In this document: piece after piece, positions 24,884-33,258 of the stretch
Layout of the letters: every line of letters begins with the position of its first letter
How positions within the stretch are numbered: the first letter of the stretch is position 1
DNA from: JANQMY01 sp965228775
GTDB lineage: Bacteria; Pseudomonadota; Alphaproteobacteria; JANQMY01
NCBI GenBank assembly: GCA_965228775.1
Contig: OZ245840.1
Span: forward strand, 868,001-932,000
Length of the DNA stretch: 64,000 bases
Direction of reading: 5' to 3'
Notes under the pieces: model-generated
Database searches by the model: none
What the model was told of the DNA's origin: nothing
Seen by the model: the letters and a program-made list of their open reading frames with translations, nothing else
Translations under genes and position numbers: made by a program

Positions 24884-25738
24884 TCAGTTGCCGCCCGCTG
24901 ACGTCATGACCCTCGCGATCTCCGCCTGCATGGTTTCAAGTCTGTTTTCAGGATCACCGACAGCAGCCCCGCCGGCCACGACCAAATCCAATCCACTGAT
25001 TTGAGCTGCGCGCTCGCTAGCCAGGAACAATGCCGCCTGGGCGATGTCATCCGCCTGCCCCATGCGCTTCAGTGGCTGCATGCCCATCATGGCCTGCATT
25101 GACGCATTCTGCATGGCATCCATTGTCTGCGGAGACACCCCATTCCCGGCGCCCATTGCAGTGATTTCCGTTTTGGTCGGTCCTGGTGAAATGGAATTGA
25201 CGCGAATGCCGTATTCTCCGAAGTCGATGGCCAATGACTTTGTCACCGCGAGAACACCAGCCTTGGCCGCGCGATAGGTCATGACGCCAAATCCGGCGAA
25301 GCTGGCGGCGGTGGATGCGATATTGATGATTGCGCCCCCACCGTGTGTAGCCATGTGTTTGCCGGCGAACTTAGACCCCAGCATGACGCCCAAAAGGTCC
25401 ACGTTCATAACTTTGTGAAAATCAGCCAGGTCGTCATCTAGAAACCGCGGATGACTGGCACCGCCCAAACCGGCATTGTTGACCATTACATCCAAGGCCC
25501 CAAACGCCTCCACAGCCCGGGCAACCAAGGCTTCCATCTGATCCGCCTGGGAAACATCCGTATGGCAATAGTCAGCAGCACCGCCCAGTTGTCCCACAAG
25601 GTCTTGGCCGCGCTCATCTTGAATGTCCGCGATGACAACGTGGCTGCCTGCGGTAACAAAAGCTTCGACAATTGCCCGGCCGATACCGCTGGCCCCGCCC
25701 GTAACAATAGCAACTTTTCCTGAGAGATCTTCGGCCAT
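24884..25738 (-). CDS. short-chain dehydrogenase/reductase (tandem copy 2)
   Basis: A 284-residue classical SDR: TGGASGIG, Asp in VVIAD for NAD(H), NNAG, and YRAAK as the catalytic Tyr/Lys motif. It is clearly a tandem paralogue of the next gene upstream, sharing YRAAKAGV, SLAI, YGIRVN and SPGPTKTE. The gap to that gene is 9 bp. In the second half this copy has a methionine-rich insert (ASMQAMMGMQPLKRMG) shared in weaker form by the other copy. It would oxidise or reduce a ring or side-chain alcohol made by the oxygenases in the operon. Confidence 0.92.
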   Translation of the reverse strand: MAEDLSGKVAIVTGGASGIGRAIVEAFVTAGSHVVIADIQDERGQDLVGQLGGAADYCHTDVSQADQMEALVARAVEAFGALDVMVNNAGLGGASHPRFLDDDLADFHKVMNVDLLGVMLGSKFAGKHMATHGGGAIINIASTAASFAGFGVMTYRAAKAGVLAVTKSLAIDFGEYGIRVNSISPGPTKTEITAMGAGNGVSPQTMDAMQNASMQAMMGMQPLKRMGQADDIAQAALFLASERAAQISGLDLVVAGGAAVGDPENRLETMQAEIARVMTSAGGN

Positions 25739-25747
25739 TTTCAGCTG

Positions 25748-26584
25748 CTACATCCCCAGCTCTTCTGCGAACGCCGCCTGAATTTTTGTCAATGTGTTCT
25801 CTGTATTGCCCGCGGTTTCGCCGCCATCGACGGGAAGATTAATGCCAGTGATCTGAGCGGCGCGGTCACTGGCCAGAAACAACGCCGCTTGGGCGATGTC
25901 TTCCGGCGTCCCCAAGCGTCCAAGCGGCATACGGCCCATCATCTTTTCCATTGATATGTCCTGAAGTCGCTCTAGCTTGTCTTGCGGCACGCCATCCATG
26001 GCAACGGTCATTTCCGTACGTGTCGGGCCGGGCGAAATGCAATTCACACGAATGCCGTACTGGCCCAGTTCGATCGCCAATGATTTGGTCATGCCGATCA
26101 CGCCTGCTTTAGCCGCGCGGTAAGGGATAATACTATGTCCGCCATAAAGTGCTGATGATGACGCTGTCGTCAGAATGCACCCGCCACCATTCTTGGCCAT
26201 ATGCTGACCAGCATACTTCGCGCCGAGCAGCGGCCCCAACAGGTCTACCGACATAGTCTGGACGAAAGTGGTGAAATCCTCTTTCAGAAAGTCCGGCTGC
26301 GGATCACCCATCACGCCAGCATTGCTGAAGAGAATGTCCAATCCACCAAACTGGTCAACGGCAAAATTCACCAGCGCTTCAACCTCATCGGCCTTGGAGA
26401 CATCGCTTTTACGGAATGCAGCGCCGTCGCCCAACTCGCCGGCAAGATCACGGCCGACATCTTCCAAGATGTCGGCAATCACGACTTTCGCACCTTCCTC
26501 TACAAAAAGCCGGACCGCCGCCGCGCCCATCCCGCGGGCGCCGCCTGTGATGATGGCAACTTTGCCGTCTAGTTCTCCTGTCAA
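25748..26584 (-). CDS. short-chain dehydrogenase/reductase (tandem copy 1)
   Basis: A 278-residue SDR with TGGARGMG and YRAAK. The usual NNAG is SNAG here. Asp after VVIAD suggests NAD(H). It lies 54 bp after the P450 gene and 9 bp before the paralogous SDR. The pair probably arose by duplication and now handles two related alcohols, or two stereoisomers. It lies in the operon driven from the operator at 28003. Confidence 0.92.
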   Translation of the reverse strand: MTGELDGKVAIITGGARGMGAAAVRLFVEEGAKVVIADILEDVGRDLAGELGDGAAFRKSDVSKADEVEALVNFAVDQFGGLDILFSNAGVMGDPQPDFLKEDFTTFVQTMSVDLLGPLLGAKYAGQHMAKNGGGCILTTASSSALYGGHSIIPYRAAKAGVIGMTKSLAIELGQYGIRVNCISPGPTRTEMTVAMDGVPQDKLERLQDISMEKMMGRMPLGRLGTPEDIAQAALFLASDRAAQITGINLPVDGGETAGNTENTLTKIQAAFAEELGM

Positions 26585-26638
26585 CGTTCTACTCCCCTTG
26601 TAATTGCTTGTTGCCCGGCGTTTTTTGCCAGCGCCTTC

Positions 26639-27916
26639 CTATCCAGCCCGTTTTGAGAACGTTACGGGCAAAGAACGGGGACCTCGAAATACAAAAGTCC
26701 CCCAGATGTCGACTCCATCGTCTGGAACGGTCAGCTTGAAGTCGTCCATTCGGTTTACAATTTCCCGGAAGGCGCATTTCATTTCCATGCGTGCCAACAT
26801 GGCTCCAATGCAGCGGTGAACGCCAACACCGAACGTTATGTGCTGCCCCACATTCTTACGATCCGGGTTGAATGCGTCTGCATCTTGGAACTTGTCGGCA
26901 TCCCTATTCCCAGACGCCCAGCACAGATAGACAAATGAGCCCTTGGGAATTTTTGCACCGCCAATCTCACAATCTTCGAGAGCCACCCGAGGCAATTGGG
27001 GAACCGGTGCGTGAAGGCGCAGGGTTTCTTCCACAAACCTTTGCAGCGCCCTATTCTGATCCTCCGCATTTTGCAGCTTAGTTACAAGATTTGGGTTTTG
27101 AGCCAGTATCAATGTGCCCCAAGAAATGCCGTTGCGCGTGGTTTCATTGCCCGCGGCCAAAAGCCCGACGGAGCAGGAAAGAAGCTCCGCAAAGCTCAAT
27201 GCCGGATTTTCCGGGTCGTCGATGCGGGCATGGACAAGGTCAGAAATCATGTCATCGCGCTTGGTCTTGCGGCGATCTTGAATCTGTTCATTGAGGAACC
27301 GATGCATGTCCATCGTATCGCGAGCATAGGCGATGCCCTGTTCTTTGGTAATGCCACGCCCGAGCGGCCCCACCGAAGCATCCGACCACCTCTTAACGTC
27401 GTCGATGCGCTCGCGAGGTACGCCCAACAAATCGGAAATCACATAAATCGCAATTGGAATCGAGTATTCCTCAACCATATCGGCGCTGCCGCGGTCGATA
27501 AACTTGTCCATGAGCGTACCGACAATGTCGGAAATATTGTCTTCCATGGAGGCAACACGATGGGCGCTGAAAGCTTGATCAACAAGACCGCGACGTCGTG
27601 AGTGCAAGGGAGGATCCACATTGAAGTTGTCTAGTGTCTTGTGAGGACCGAACCCCTCTCGCACCATCATTTCATCAATTTCATCCTGCCACGGCTCTCG
27701 ATGCGCGGTTTCCAATCCCAGTCCATTGGACAACACATCCGTCATGCGCGCCGCCTGCTGAATGTCTTCAAACTTGGTCACAAGCCAAGCATGGGCTTGC
27801 TCATCGAAGTGAACAGGTTCTTCTGCACGCATCCGGGCATAATATTCCCATGGAAGCGTGATGGTTTCTGGATCTAGGAGCGACATTTCGCTGAGAGACG
27901 AAACCTTTTGTGACAT
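26639..27916 (-). CDS. cytochrome P450 (second copy)
   Basis: A 425-residue soluble P450. I-helix LAAGNETTR has an asparagine before the acid; K-helix EETLR; heme loop ITFGVGVHRCIGAM with Cys369. In overall form it resembles steroid- and terpene-hydroxylating bacterial P450s, but I do not assign a CYP family. First gene of a minus-strand operon: P450, SDR, SDR, VOC, small protein, Rieske oxygenase. It needs ferredoxin electrons, as do the two Rieske enzymes. Confidence 0.94.
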   Translation of the reverse strand: MSQKVSSLSEMSLLDPETITLPWEYYARMRAEEPVHFDEQAHAWLVTKFEDIQQAARMTDVLSNGLGLETAHREPWQDEIDEMMVREGFGPHKTLDNFNVDPPLHSRRRGLVDQAFSAHRVASMEDNISDIVGTLMDKFIDRGSADMVEEYSIPIAIYVISDLLGVPRERIDDVKRWSDASVGPLGRGITKEQGIAYARDTMDMHRFLNEQIQDRRKTKRDDMISDLVHARIDDPENPALSFAELLSCSVGLLAAGNETTRNGISWGTLILAQNPNLVTKLQNAEDQNRALQRFVEETLRLHAPVPQLPRVALEDCEIGGAKIPKGSFVYLCWASGNRDADKFQDADAFNPDRKNVGQHITFGVGVHRCIGAMLARMEMKCAFREIVNRMDDFKLTVPDDGVDIWGTFVFRGPRSLPVTFSKRAG

Positions 27917-27999
27917 AGAGGCTTTCCTATCCTGGCGCTTAAACTCTTGTTTTTGATGCGCAATTGCGGTCGAGGATCACGTTAAGCGAAGCAATAACT

Positions 28000-28013
28000 C
28001 AACACCATTGTTG
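28000..28013. promoter_or_regulatory. operator candidate with two overlapping registers
   Basis: CACCATTGTTG (28003-28013) is a one-mismatch CAAC-N3-GTTG, and an outer CAAC at 28000-28003 with GTTG at 28010-28013 gives a perfect pair with a 6-bp spacer. The same wider spacing also occurs in the site at 14695. It lies 84 bp before the P450 start and 94 bp before the luciferase-like gene start. Confidence 0.55.
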
Positions 28014-28106
28014 ATTATCATAGCATTCGTCTTGTATTCTGCAACGGTAATTTGGATGTTCTTTTTCGGACGCTCGCGGGCGTCGGAATACCGGGTGCAA
28101 CTCACT

Positions 28107-29123
28107 ATGGCGCGACACGTCTCATTCGGCCTTTGGTATGATTTTCGAAACCCTGACCCGTGGCGCGTGCCGTTTGAGCAGCGCTATCGGGAAACGCTAG
28201 ACCAAATCGTTTGGGCTGAAGAGCTAGGGTTCGATTCCGTTTGGCTCACAGAACACCATTTCTGTGAGGACGGATATACGCCGTCACCGCTGGTCCTTGC
28301 CGGTGCAATTGGTGCACGGACGAAACGCATTCAAATTGGAACCAATCTTCTCCTTCTGCCGCTCTACGATCCCATTCGACTGGCGGAAGATTGCGCCACT
28401 GTCTCACTTGTTTCTGGCGGACGCTTTGATCTTGGAGTCGGTGGCGGCTATGCGGAAAAGGAGTTCGAAGTCTTCGGACGCGAGTTGAAACACCGGCCAA
28501 GTCTGCTTGAAGAAGCAATTGAGATCCTGCGTACTGCCTGGTCAGGTGACACCATCAATTTCTCCGGCAAGCGTTACAGCTACAAAGATGTGCGCGTCTT
28601 TCCCGTGCCTGAAACTCCTCCAAAAATCTACTTAGGCGCCATTTCCGAACCGGCGGCGGACCGCGCTGCGCGGATCGCTGATGGCTTTTTGTCCTCTGGA
28701 TATGTGGCCCAGGACCTGTACCTCAATGGCATTAGGAAAGCCGGACGAAAAGACAATGACGCGAAGATTTTCGCCGGGTGCTGGGGGATTGTTACAGAAG
28801 ATCCTGAAGGGGAAGCTGAACGGATCGGTGAACATCTGCGTCACCAGATGAATCAATACATTCTGACCGGTGCTTTCGGCGGACCTGAACAGACACCGCT
28901 ATTTGAAACTCCACAAGCTGCCATTGAGAACGGCTTTTACGAGTTTTGGACACCCGATGACGCAATCCAAAATCTCATCACTGTGCTTTCGGATTGGCCG
29001 CAAATCGAAGATATCCATTTTTGGGCGCAGTTTCCGGGCGAGCCCATAGTGAGCGGCAGCCGGCGCATGGAAATTCTGGCCAAGCATGTTCTTCCCGCAG
29101 TGCGCAACGCAGTTAACCGCTAG
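28107..29123 (+). CDS. luciferase-like flavin/F420 oxidoreductase
   Basis: 338 residues from the ATG at 28107, where the family's N-terminus begins (ARHVSFGLWYDFRNP). A longer frame from 28008 would start inside the operator. Family marks: EELGFDSVWLTEHHF, IGTNLLLLPLYDPIRLAEDC, GRFDLGVGGGYAEKEFEVFG. Members use reduced FMN or F420; the cofactor cannot be decided here. It could be a monooxygenase on the same pathway. Its stop codon TAG lies at the edge of a hairpin that ends an intergenic repeat. Confidence 0.85.
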   Translation: MARHVSFGLWYDFRNPDPWRVPFEQRYRETLDQIVWAEELGFDSVWLTEHHFCEDGYTPSPLVLAGAIGARTKRIQIGTNLLLLPLYDPIRLAEDCATVSLVSGGRFDLGVGGGYAEKEFEVFGRELKHRPSLLEEAIEILRTAWSGDTINFSGKRYSYKDVRVFPVPETPPKIYLGAISEPAADRAARIADGFLSSGYVAQDLYLNGIRKAGRKDNDAKIFAGCWGIVTEDPEGEAERIGEHLRHQMNQYILTGAFGGPEQTPLFETPQAAIENGFYEFWTPDDAIQNLITVLSDWPQIEDIHFWAQFPGEPIVSGSRRMEILAKHVLPAVRNAVNR

Positions 29124-29162
29124 AGCCGTTTTGGTTTTGATTGGAGAACAAAACGGCTCTAG
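29120..29162. terminator. 14-bp-stem hairpin between convergent genes
   Basis: Perfect arms CTAGAGCCGTTTTG (29120-29133) and CAAAACGGCTCTAG (29149-29162) with a 15-nt loop. The first arm includes the stop codon of the luciferase-like gene. It can end both convergent transcripts and forms the left end of repeat copy B. Confidence 0.7.
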
Positions 29163-29190
29163 CTTCTCCGTTCTGCGCGTTTCCGGACGA

Positions 29191-29225
29191 TGAACCGGAC
29201 TCCACTTCATCTGGAAACGCTTTGG
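29191..29225. repeat. intergenic repeat, copy B
   Basis: Reads TGAACCGGACTCCACTTCAT, then CTGGAAACGCTTTGG. It matches copies A (8974) and C (34937). Its bases encode the stop and the last residues of the acyl-CoA synthetase on the minus strand, so the repeat has been absorbed into the gene end. Confidence 0.6.
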
Positions 29226-31156
29226 CGACCGCGGATACCGCCTGACACTTGCCGAATTTGATCGATGACATCTGGGTTGGCGAGCGACGAAACATCACCT
29301 ACATGTTTTCCGGTAACAGCCGCTGAAATCACCCGCCGCACCACTTTGCCGCTGCGGGTTTTGGGCAGTTCATCGACGAAACCGATAAACTTGGGGCGGT
29401 ACGGCCGCCCCATACCCTGGACAACTGATTCTTGGAGTTGAGTACGCGTGTCCGCCGTGTCCGGAATGTCGGCAGCCAGAACGCAGATACATCCGATCGC
29501 TTGCCCTGCCCGATCGTCGCTCAGCCCAAATACAGCGGCATCGGCGACAAGACCGCTACCCACAAGCAGGTTTTCGATTTCTGACGGGCCAGTCCTTTTG
29601 CCCCCGATTTTCAGTACATCGTCGGATCGTCCGTGCAGAACCCAATAACCATCAGCATCTCGAGAGGCCAGATCACCGTGCTTCCACGCAGAACCAAAGT
29701 CGGACCAATAGGTCTCGATGTAACGTTCTCGATCGTTCCACAATCCACGCGTAAGGCCAATACTCGGTTTATTCAAGACAAGCTCGCCCACCTGGCCGAT
29801 CTCGACCGGCTTGCCTTCAGAATCAAAGACGTCTGCTCCCATACCCGGCACGGCAGCGGAGAACGTGAGCGGCTTCAAAGGGTGGATCACTGTCCCAGTC
29901 AGTATGCCGCCTGAGATTTCAGTCCCGCCGCTCCAGTTCAAAATGGGAATGTTCCGCTTACATATTTTTTCAAAGCACCAAAACCATGCTTCTTCCGTCC
30001 AGGGTTCACCGCTCGAAACCAGCACGCGCAAGCTGCTAAAATCGTAGCTGTCCAAGGTTTGGAGGCCTTTGGCCATGGTGGACCGGATCAATGTGGGCGC
30101 AACACCAAGATAGGTGACCTTCGTTTCCTCGATAAGCTTCCAGATCCGATCCGCTTCAGGATAGTCCGGCGCCCCTTCGGCCATCACCAGAACGTTGCCC
30201 GTCATCAATGACGCACCGATCATGAGCGGTCCAATGATCCACCCAAAGTCGCTCATCCACAGCCAACGATCCGTCGGTTTAAGGTCTAAACAGAGCTGCA
30301 AATCGAGAATAAGCTTCCCGGTAAGACCGCAATGGGTAAGGACGGCTCCCTTCGGCTTTCCCGTTGTCCCCGACGTGTAGACAATCAAAAGCGGGTCATC
30401 GGCATCGACAATCTCGGCCTCACGGACTGGCGTCGCCCTGACGGCCAACTCGTCCCATGACAGAAAGGAAGCTTCGGTGTTTCCCAAGGCGACAACCACA
30501 GGCCTCTGACCCGACTTCTCCATCGCCTGCCGAAGAACCGGTGCGGTTGGCACATCCACGCCACGGCGGCTCATGGACCCTACAGTTAGAATTACCTTGG
30601 CACCCGAATGCTCAAGGCGAGACGCGATGGCATCCGCACCGAAACCGGAAAAAAGCGGAACGGTGATCGCACCCAGACGGGCAACTGCCATGAAACCGAC
30701 GACCACTTCTGGAATCATCGGCATGTAGATCGCAACCCGGTCTCCTTTAGAAACACCTAATTCTTTCAGAGCGCCTGCAAGTTTCGCAATGTCCTCAAAA
30801 AGGTCCGACCGCATCACATGGCGAATCTTTCCGGACTCGGATGATGAAATGATGGCGGTTGCGTCCAGTTCGTTTGAATGACGCTCGATGCATTCCGAAG
30901 TGAAATTCATCCGCCCGCCGATGCACCAGCGTGCGTGCGGAAGACCCAACGATGTATCGACGATCGTTTGATAGGGCTGCGCAAAACCGGTTTGGCCAAA
31001 TCTGAAGATCTGCGACCAGAACCACTCGATGTCGCTGTCACCGCGTGCCGTCAATTCCTCGAAGTCTTTTAGATCACAAAAATCGATGAAGGCTTGAAGA
31101 TTACTAGACTCAACAATCGGTGCGCTGGGCCGCCAGACGATCTCCGCCCTCTCCAT
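29207..31156 (-). CDS. acyl-CoA synthetase, acetyl/propionyl-CoA synthetase type
   Basis: A 649-residue AMP-forming ligase of the ACS subfamily. P-loop YTSGTTGKPKG (260-270), WMSDFGWIIGP, NWSGGTEISGG, WKHGDLASRDADGYW, and PKTRSGKVVRR with catalytic Lys604, a position often regulated by acetylation. The N-terminal ACS cap (about residues 30-100) is present. It lacks the tryptophan-walled pocket that I would expect of true acetyl-CoA synthetase, so a larger acid is likely. It is divergent from the SDR gene at 31311, with a perfect operator between, so it is in the regulon. Confidence 0.9.
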   Translation of the reverse strand: MERAEIVWRPSAPIVESSNLQAFIDFCDLKDFEELTARGDSDIEWFWSQIFRFGQTGFAQPYQTIVDTSLGLPHARWCIGGRMNFTSECIERHSNELDATAIISSSESGKIRHVMRSDLFEDIAKLAGALKELGVSKGDRVAIYMPMIPEVVVGFMAVARLGAITVPLFSGFGADAIASRLEHSGAKVILTVGSMSRRGVDVPTAPVLRQAMEKSGQRPVVVALGNTEASFLSWDELAVRATPVREAEIVDADDPLLIVYTSGTTGKPKGAVLTHCGLTGKLILDLQLCLDLKPTDRWLWMSDFGWIIGPLMIGASLMTGNVLVMAEGAPDYPEADRIWKLIEETKVTYLGVAPTLIRSTMAKGLQTLDSYDFSSLRVLVSSGEPWTEEAWFWCFEKICKRNIPILNWSGGTEISGGILTGTVIHPLKPLTFSAAVPGMGADVFDSEGKPVEIGQVGELVLNKPSIGLTRGLWNDRERYIETYWSDFGSAWKHGDLASRDADGYWVLHGRSDDVLKIGGKRTGPSEIENLLVGSGLVADAAVFGLSDDRAGQAIGCICVLAADIPDTADTRTQLQESVVQGMGRPYRPKFIGFVDELPKTRSGKVVRRVISAAVTGKHVGDVSSLANPDVIDQIRQVSGGIRGRQSVSR

Positions 31157-31217
31157 GTTCCATCCTTATGTGCGTTTCATGTTGAAGAATGCAGGTAGCA
31201 CGATTATTCTATATGAA

Positions 31218-31228
31218 CAACATTGTTG
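31218..31228. promoter_or_regulatory. palindromic operator candidate, perfect CAAC-N3-GTTG
   Basis: CAACATTGTTG lies 62 bp before the acyl-CoA synthetase start and 83 bp before the SDR start, in their divergent promoter region. It has the same core as the site at 18528. Confidence 0.65.
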
Positions 31229-31310
31229 ATTTACAGAGAACACGAGGCGATAGTCACGCGCCACAACAACAAAACGATTAGCTGCAGTCGTGGCTGGCCG
31301 GGGAGAGGCG

Positions 31311-32066
31311 ATGGCAGGAGATCTTGCTGGTAAAAGTGCGCTGGTCACGGGTGGAGGAACCGGTATCGGCAAGGCGACGGCCCTAAGGTTTGCGGCGGCC
31401 GGATGCCGTGTAGTGATCTGCGGCAGGCGAGAAGCACCGTTAGAGGATACCTGCCGCTCAGATCCCGACATGATTTCTTTTATCCGGGCCGATGTGGGCA
31501 ATGACAACGAGCGTAACGCAGCGCTCGCGGCAGCGATGGAGCGCCATGGCCGTCTGGATATTCTGGTCAACAATGCCGCCGCTGAAACGACAGCATCATT
31601 CGTCGACCACACACAGGAGCAAATCGAACGCCTGTTGCGCGTCAACTTACTCGCACCAACGATGATGATCCACGAGGCTTTTCCACACCTTGCGGAAACT
31701 AAAGGATGCATCATCAATGTGTCATCAGCCGCGGCCCGTTACCAAGGCATGCCGCCGGCGAACCTTGCCCCCTATGCCAGCACGAAGGCCGGACTCAACC
31801 AGCTTAGCCGGGTGCTCGCAACGGAACTCGGCCCAACGGGCATTCGGGTAAATGTGGTTTCGCCGGGATTGACGGACACGGAAATCGCGGCCGAGGCCAT
31901 CAACAATTCCGAATTCCTTGAGGGGCTCAAAGCCATCACACCATTGGGCCGGGTAGGCACAGCCGACGATATCGCGCGGGTCATCTACTTCTTGGCAACC
32001 GATGAAGCGCGTTGGGTCACCGGACAAGTCATCGATGCGTCCGGCGGCTTTTGGCTTTCAAACTAG
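31311..32066 (+). CDS. short-chain dehydrogenase/reductase
   Basis: 251 residues from the ATG at 31311, which has a GGGGAGAGG ribosome site; a codon 21 bp earlier lacks one. TGGGTGIG cofactor loop, an Arg-Arg after VVICG that suggests NADP(H), NNAA, Ser-Ser-Ala in INVSSAA and YASTK as the catalytic pair. First gene of a four-gene operon with the sulfotransferase-like gene, the DUF1214-like gene and a SnoaL-like gene. It differs from the other SDRs in cofactor preference. Confidence 0.92.
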   Translation: MAGDLAGKSALVTGGGTGIGKATALRFAAAGCRVVICGRREAPLEDTCRSDPDMISFIRADVGNDNERNAALAAAMERHGRLDILVNNAAAETTASFVDHTQEQIERLLRVNLLAPTMMIHEAFPHLAETKGCIINVSSAAARYQGMPPANLAPYASTKAGLNQLSRVLATELGPTGIRVNVVSPGLTDTEIAAEAINNSEFLEGLKAITPLGRVGTADDIARVIYFLATDEARWVTGQVIDASGGFWLSN

Positions 32067-32082
32067 GCATGAAAGCGAACTT

Positions 32083-33249
32083 ATGAACGGCATTTTGCGA
32101 ACCAACGAAGCAGCCTTCGATTTCGATCATGTGGTTAAGTCGGCCAGGCAAAATGCCGGCCTTGACGATTTCGGGCCCGACCCTTTCGAAGAACCATTGC
32201 GCATGCTGCTCAAATGCGCCGCAAGCGAAGTTCGCTTTAAGCCAGCCGGATTGATGAACTTCGAAATGAGTGTGCAGCGGTGGCTGGTGAACCGCCTGCG
32301 CTATGTCGACGCGACAAAGCGTGATCCCGAAATTTTGGACGAAGACGTTTCAGACCCGATCATCATATTGGGCATGCCCCGTACGGGCACAACCAAACTT
32401 CAGCGCATGATGTCTGCAAACCCAACGGCGATCTCCTTGCCGCTCTGGAAAGTACAAAACCCCGCGCCCTTTCCGGACGAAGTTCCCGGCAGCCCGGAAG
32501 GCCGCATCGCGTTTGCCCGCGCCATTCAAGAAGCTCAACTTGAAAACAATCCGGAGTTCCTGGCGTCTCATGAAAGAGCAGCTGAAGAAGCCGAAGAAGA
32601 TTCCGACTTGCTCCTCTTCGCCTTAGATTACTTGATGATGTACATCATCACGCCGTCGCCCACATTGCTTACCTGGCTGCGAGGCCGGTCCAGTTTGAAC
32701 GCTTATTCATTCCAGGCGAAGCTGCTGCAGTTCCTTCAATGGCAAGAGGGAGGCAAGAAAGGACGCCGCTGGATCCTCAAGAATCCCGGACATATCGGCA
32801 ATCTAGATTCGATTGCCGCTGTTTATCCCAATGCCACGATGGTCCATTTGCACCGTAACCTACTTGATGTGGTGCCGTCTTACTGCCGGTTGATCGAGTC
32901 GATCCACCAGGAATTGTTCGAAGACGTGGACCCGTTGTGGATTGGGCAAGACACACTGAATTACTGGGGGCCTGAGTTCAAACGGCAAGCCGCCCAACGT
33001 CAATCACTAGCTGACGGCGTTAAACTGATGGATGCGTCTTACGACAGCGTGGTGAGCGATCCGCTGAGTATTGTCGAAGAGGCCTATGAATTGGCGGGAA
33101 CACCTCTGCCCGACGATAGCAAAAACGCCATGATCGCCTGGAACGAACAAAACACTCAGCATAAGCACGGTAAGCCTGACTATTCGATGGAACGTTATGG
33201 GCTGACTGAGGCGGCAATCGAAGAAGCATTTGGAACTTTAGACAGGTAG
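32083..33249 (+). CDS. sulfotransferase family protein
   Basis: 388 residues from the ATG at 32083. It carries the PAPS-binding loop GMPRTGTT (97-104) and WILKNPGHIG, which matches the second part of the sulfotransferase fold (3'-phosphate-binding region), then VHLHRNLLDVV. Such enzymes move a sulfuryl group from PAPS to a hydroxyl or amine. In a catabolic operon this is odd, because sulfation usually protects or exports. Proteins of this subfamily occur in many hydrophobic-substrate clusters without known activity. It starts 16 bp after the SDR stop. Confidence 0.83.
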   Translation: MNGILRTNEAAFDFDHVVKSARQNAGLDDFGPDPFEEPLRMLLKCAASEVRFKPAGLMNFEMSVQRWLVNRLRYVDATKRDPEILDEDVSDPIIILGMPRTGTTKLQRMMSANPTAISLPLWKVQNPAPFPDEVPGSPEGRIAFARAIQEAQLENNPEFLASHERAAEEAEEDSDLLLFALDYLMMYIITPSPTLLTWLRGRSSLNAYSFQAKLLQFLQWQEGGKKGRRWILKNPGHIGNLDSIAAVYPNATMVHLHRNLLDVVPSYCRLIESIHQELFEDVDPLWIGQDTLNYWGPEFKRQAAQRQSLADGVKLMDASYDSVVSDPLSIVEEAYELAGTPLPDDSKNAMIAWNEQNTQHKHGKPDYSMERYGLTEAAIEEAFGTLDR

Positions 33250-33258
33250 CGAGGGCAG

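Noticed and set aside
28008..28106. Longer N-terminus of the luciferase-like protein with a hydrophobic helix
   Set aside because: The extension would start in the operator, is not seen in the family, and the family N-terminus begins at 28107.
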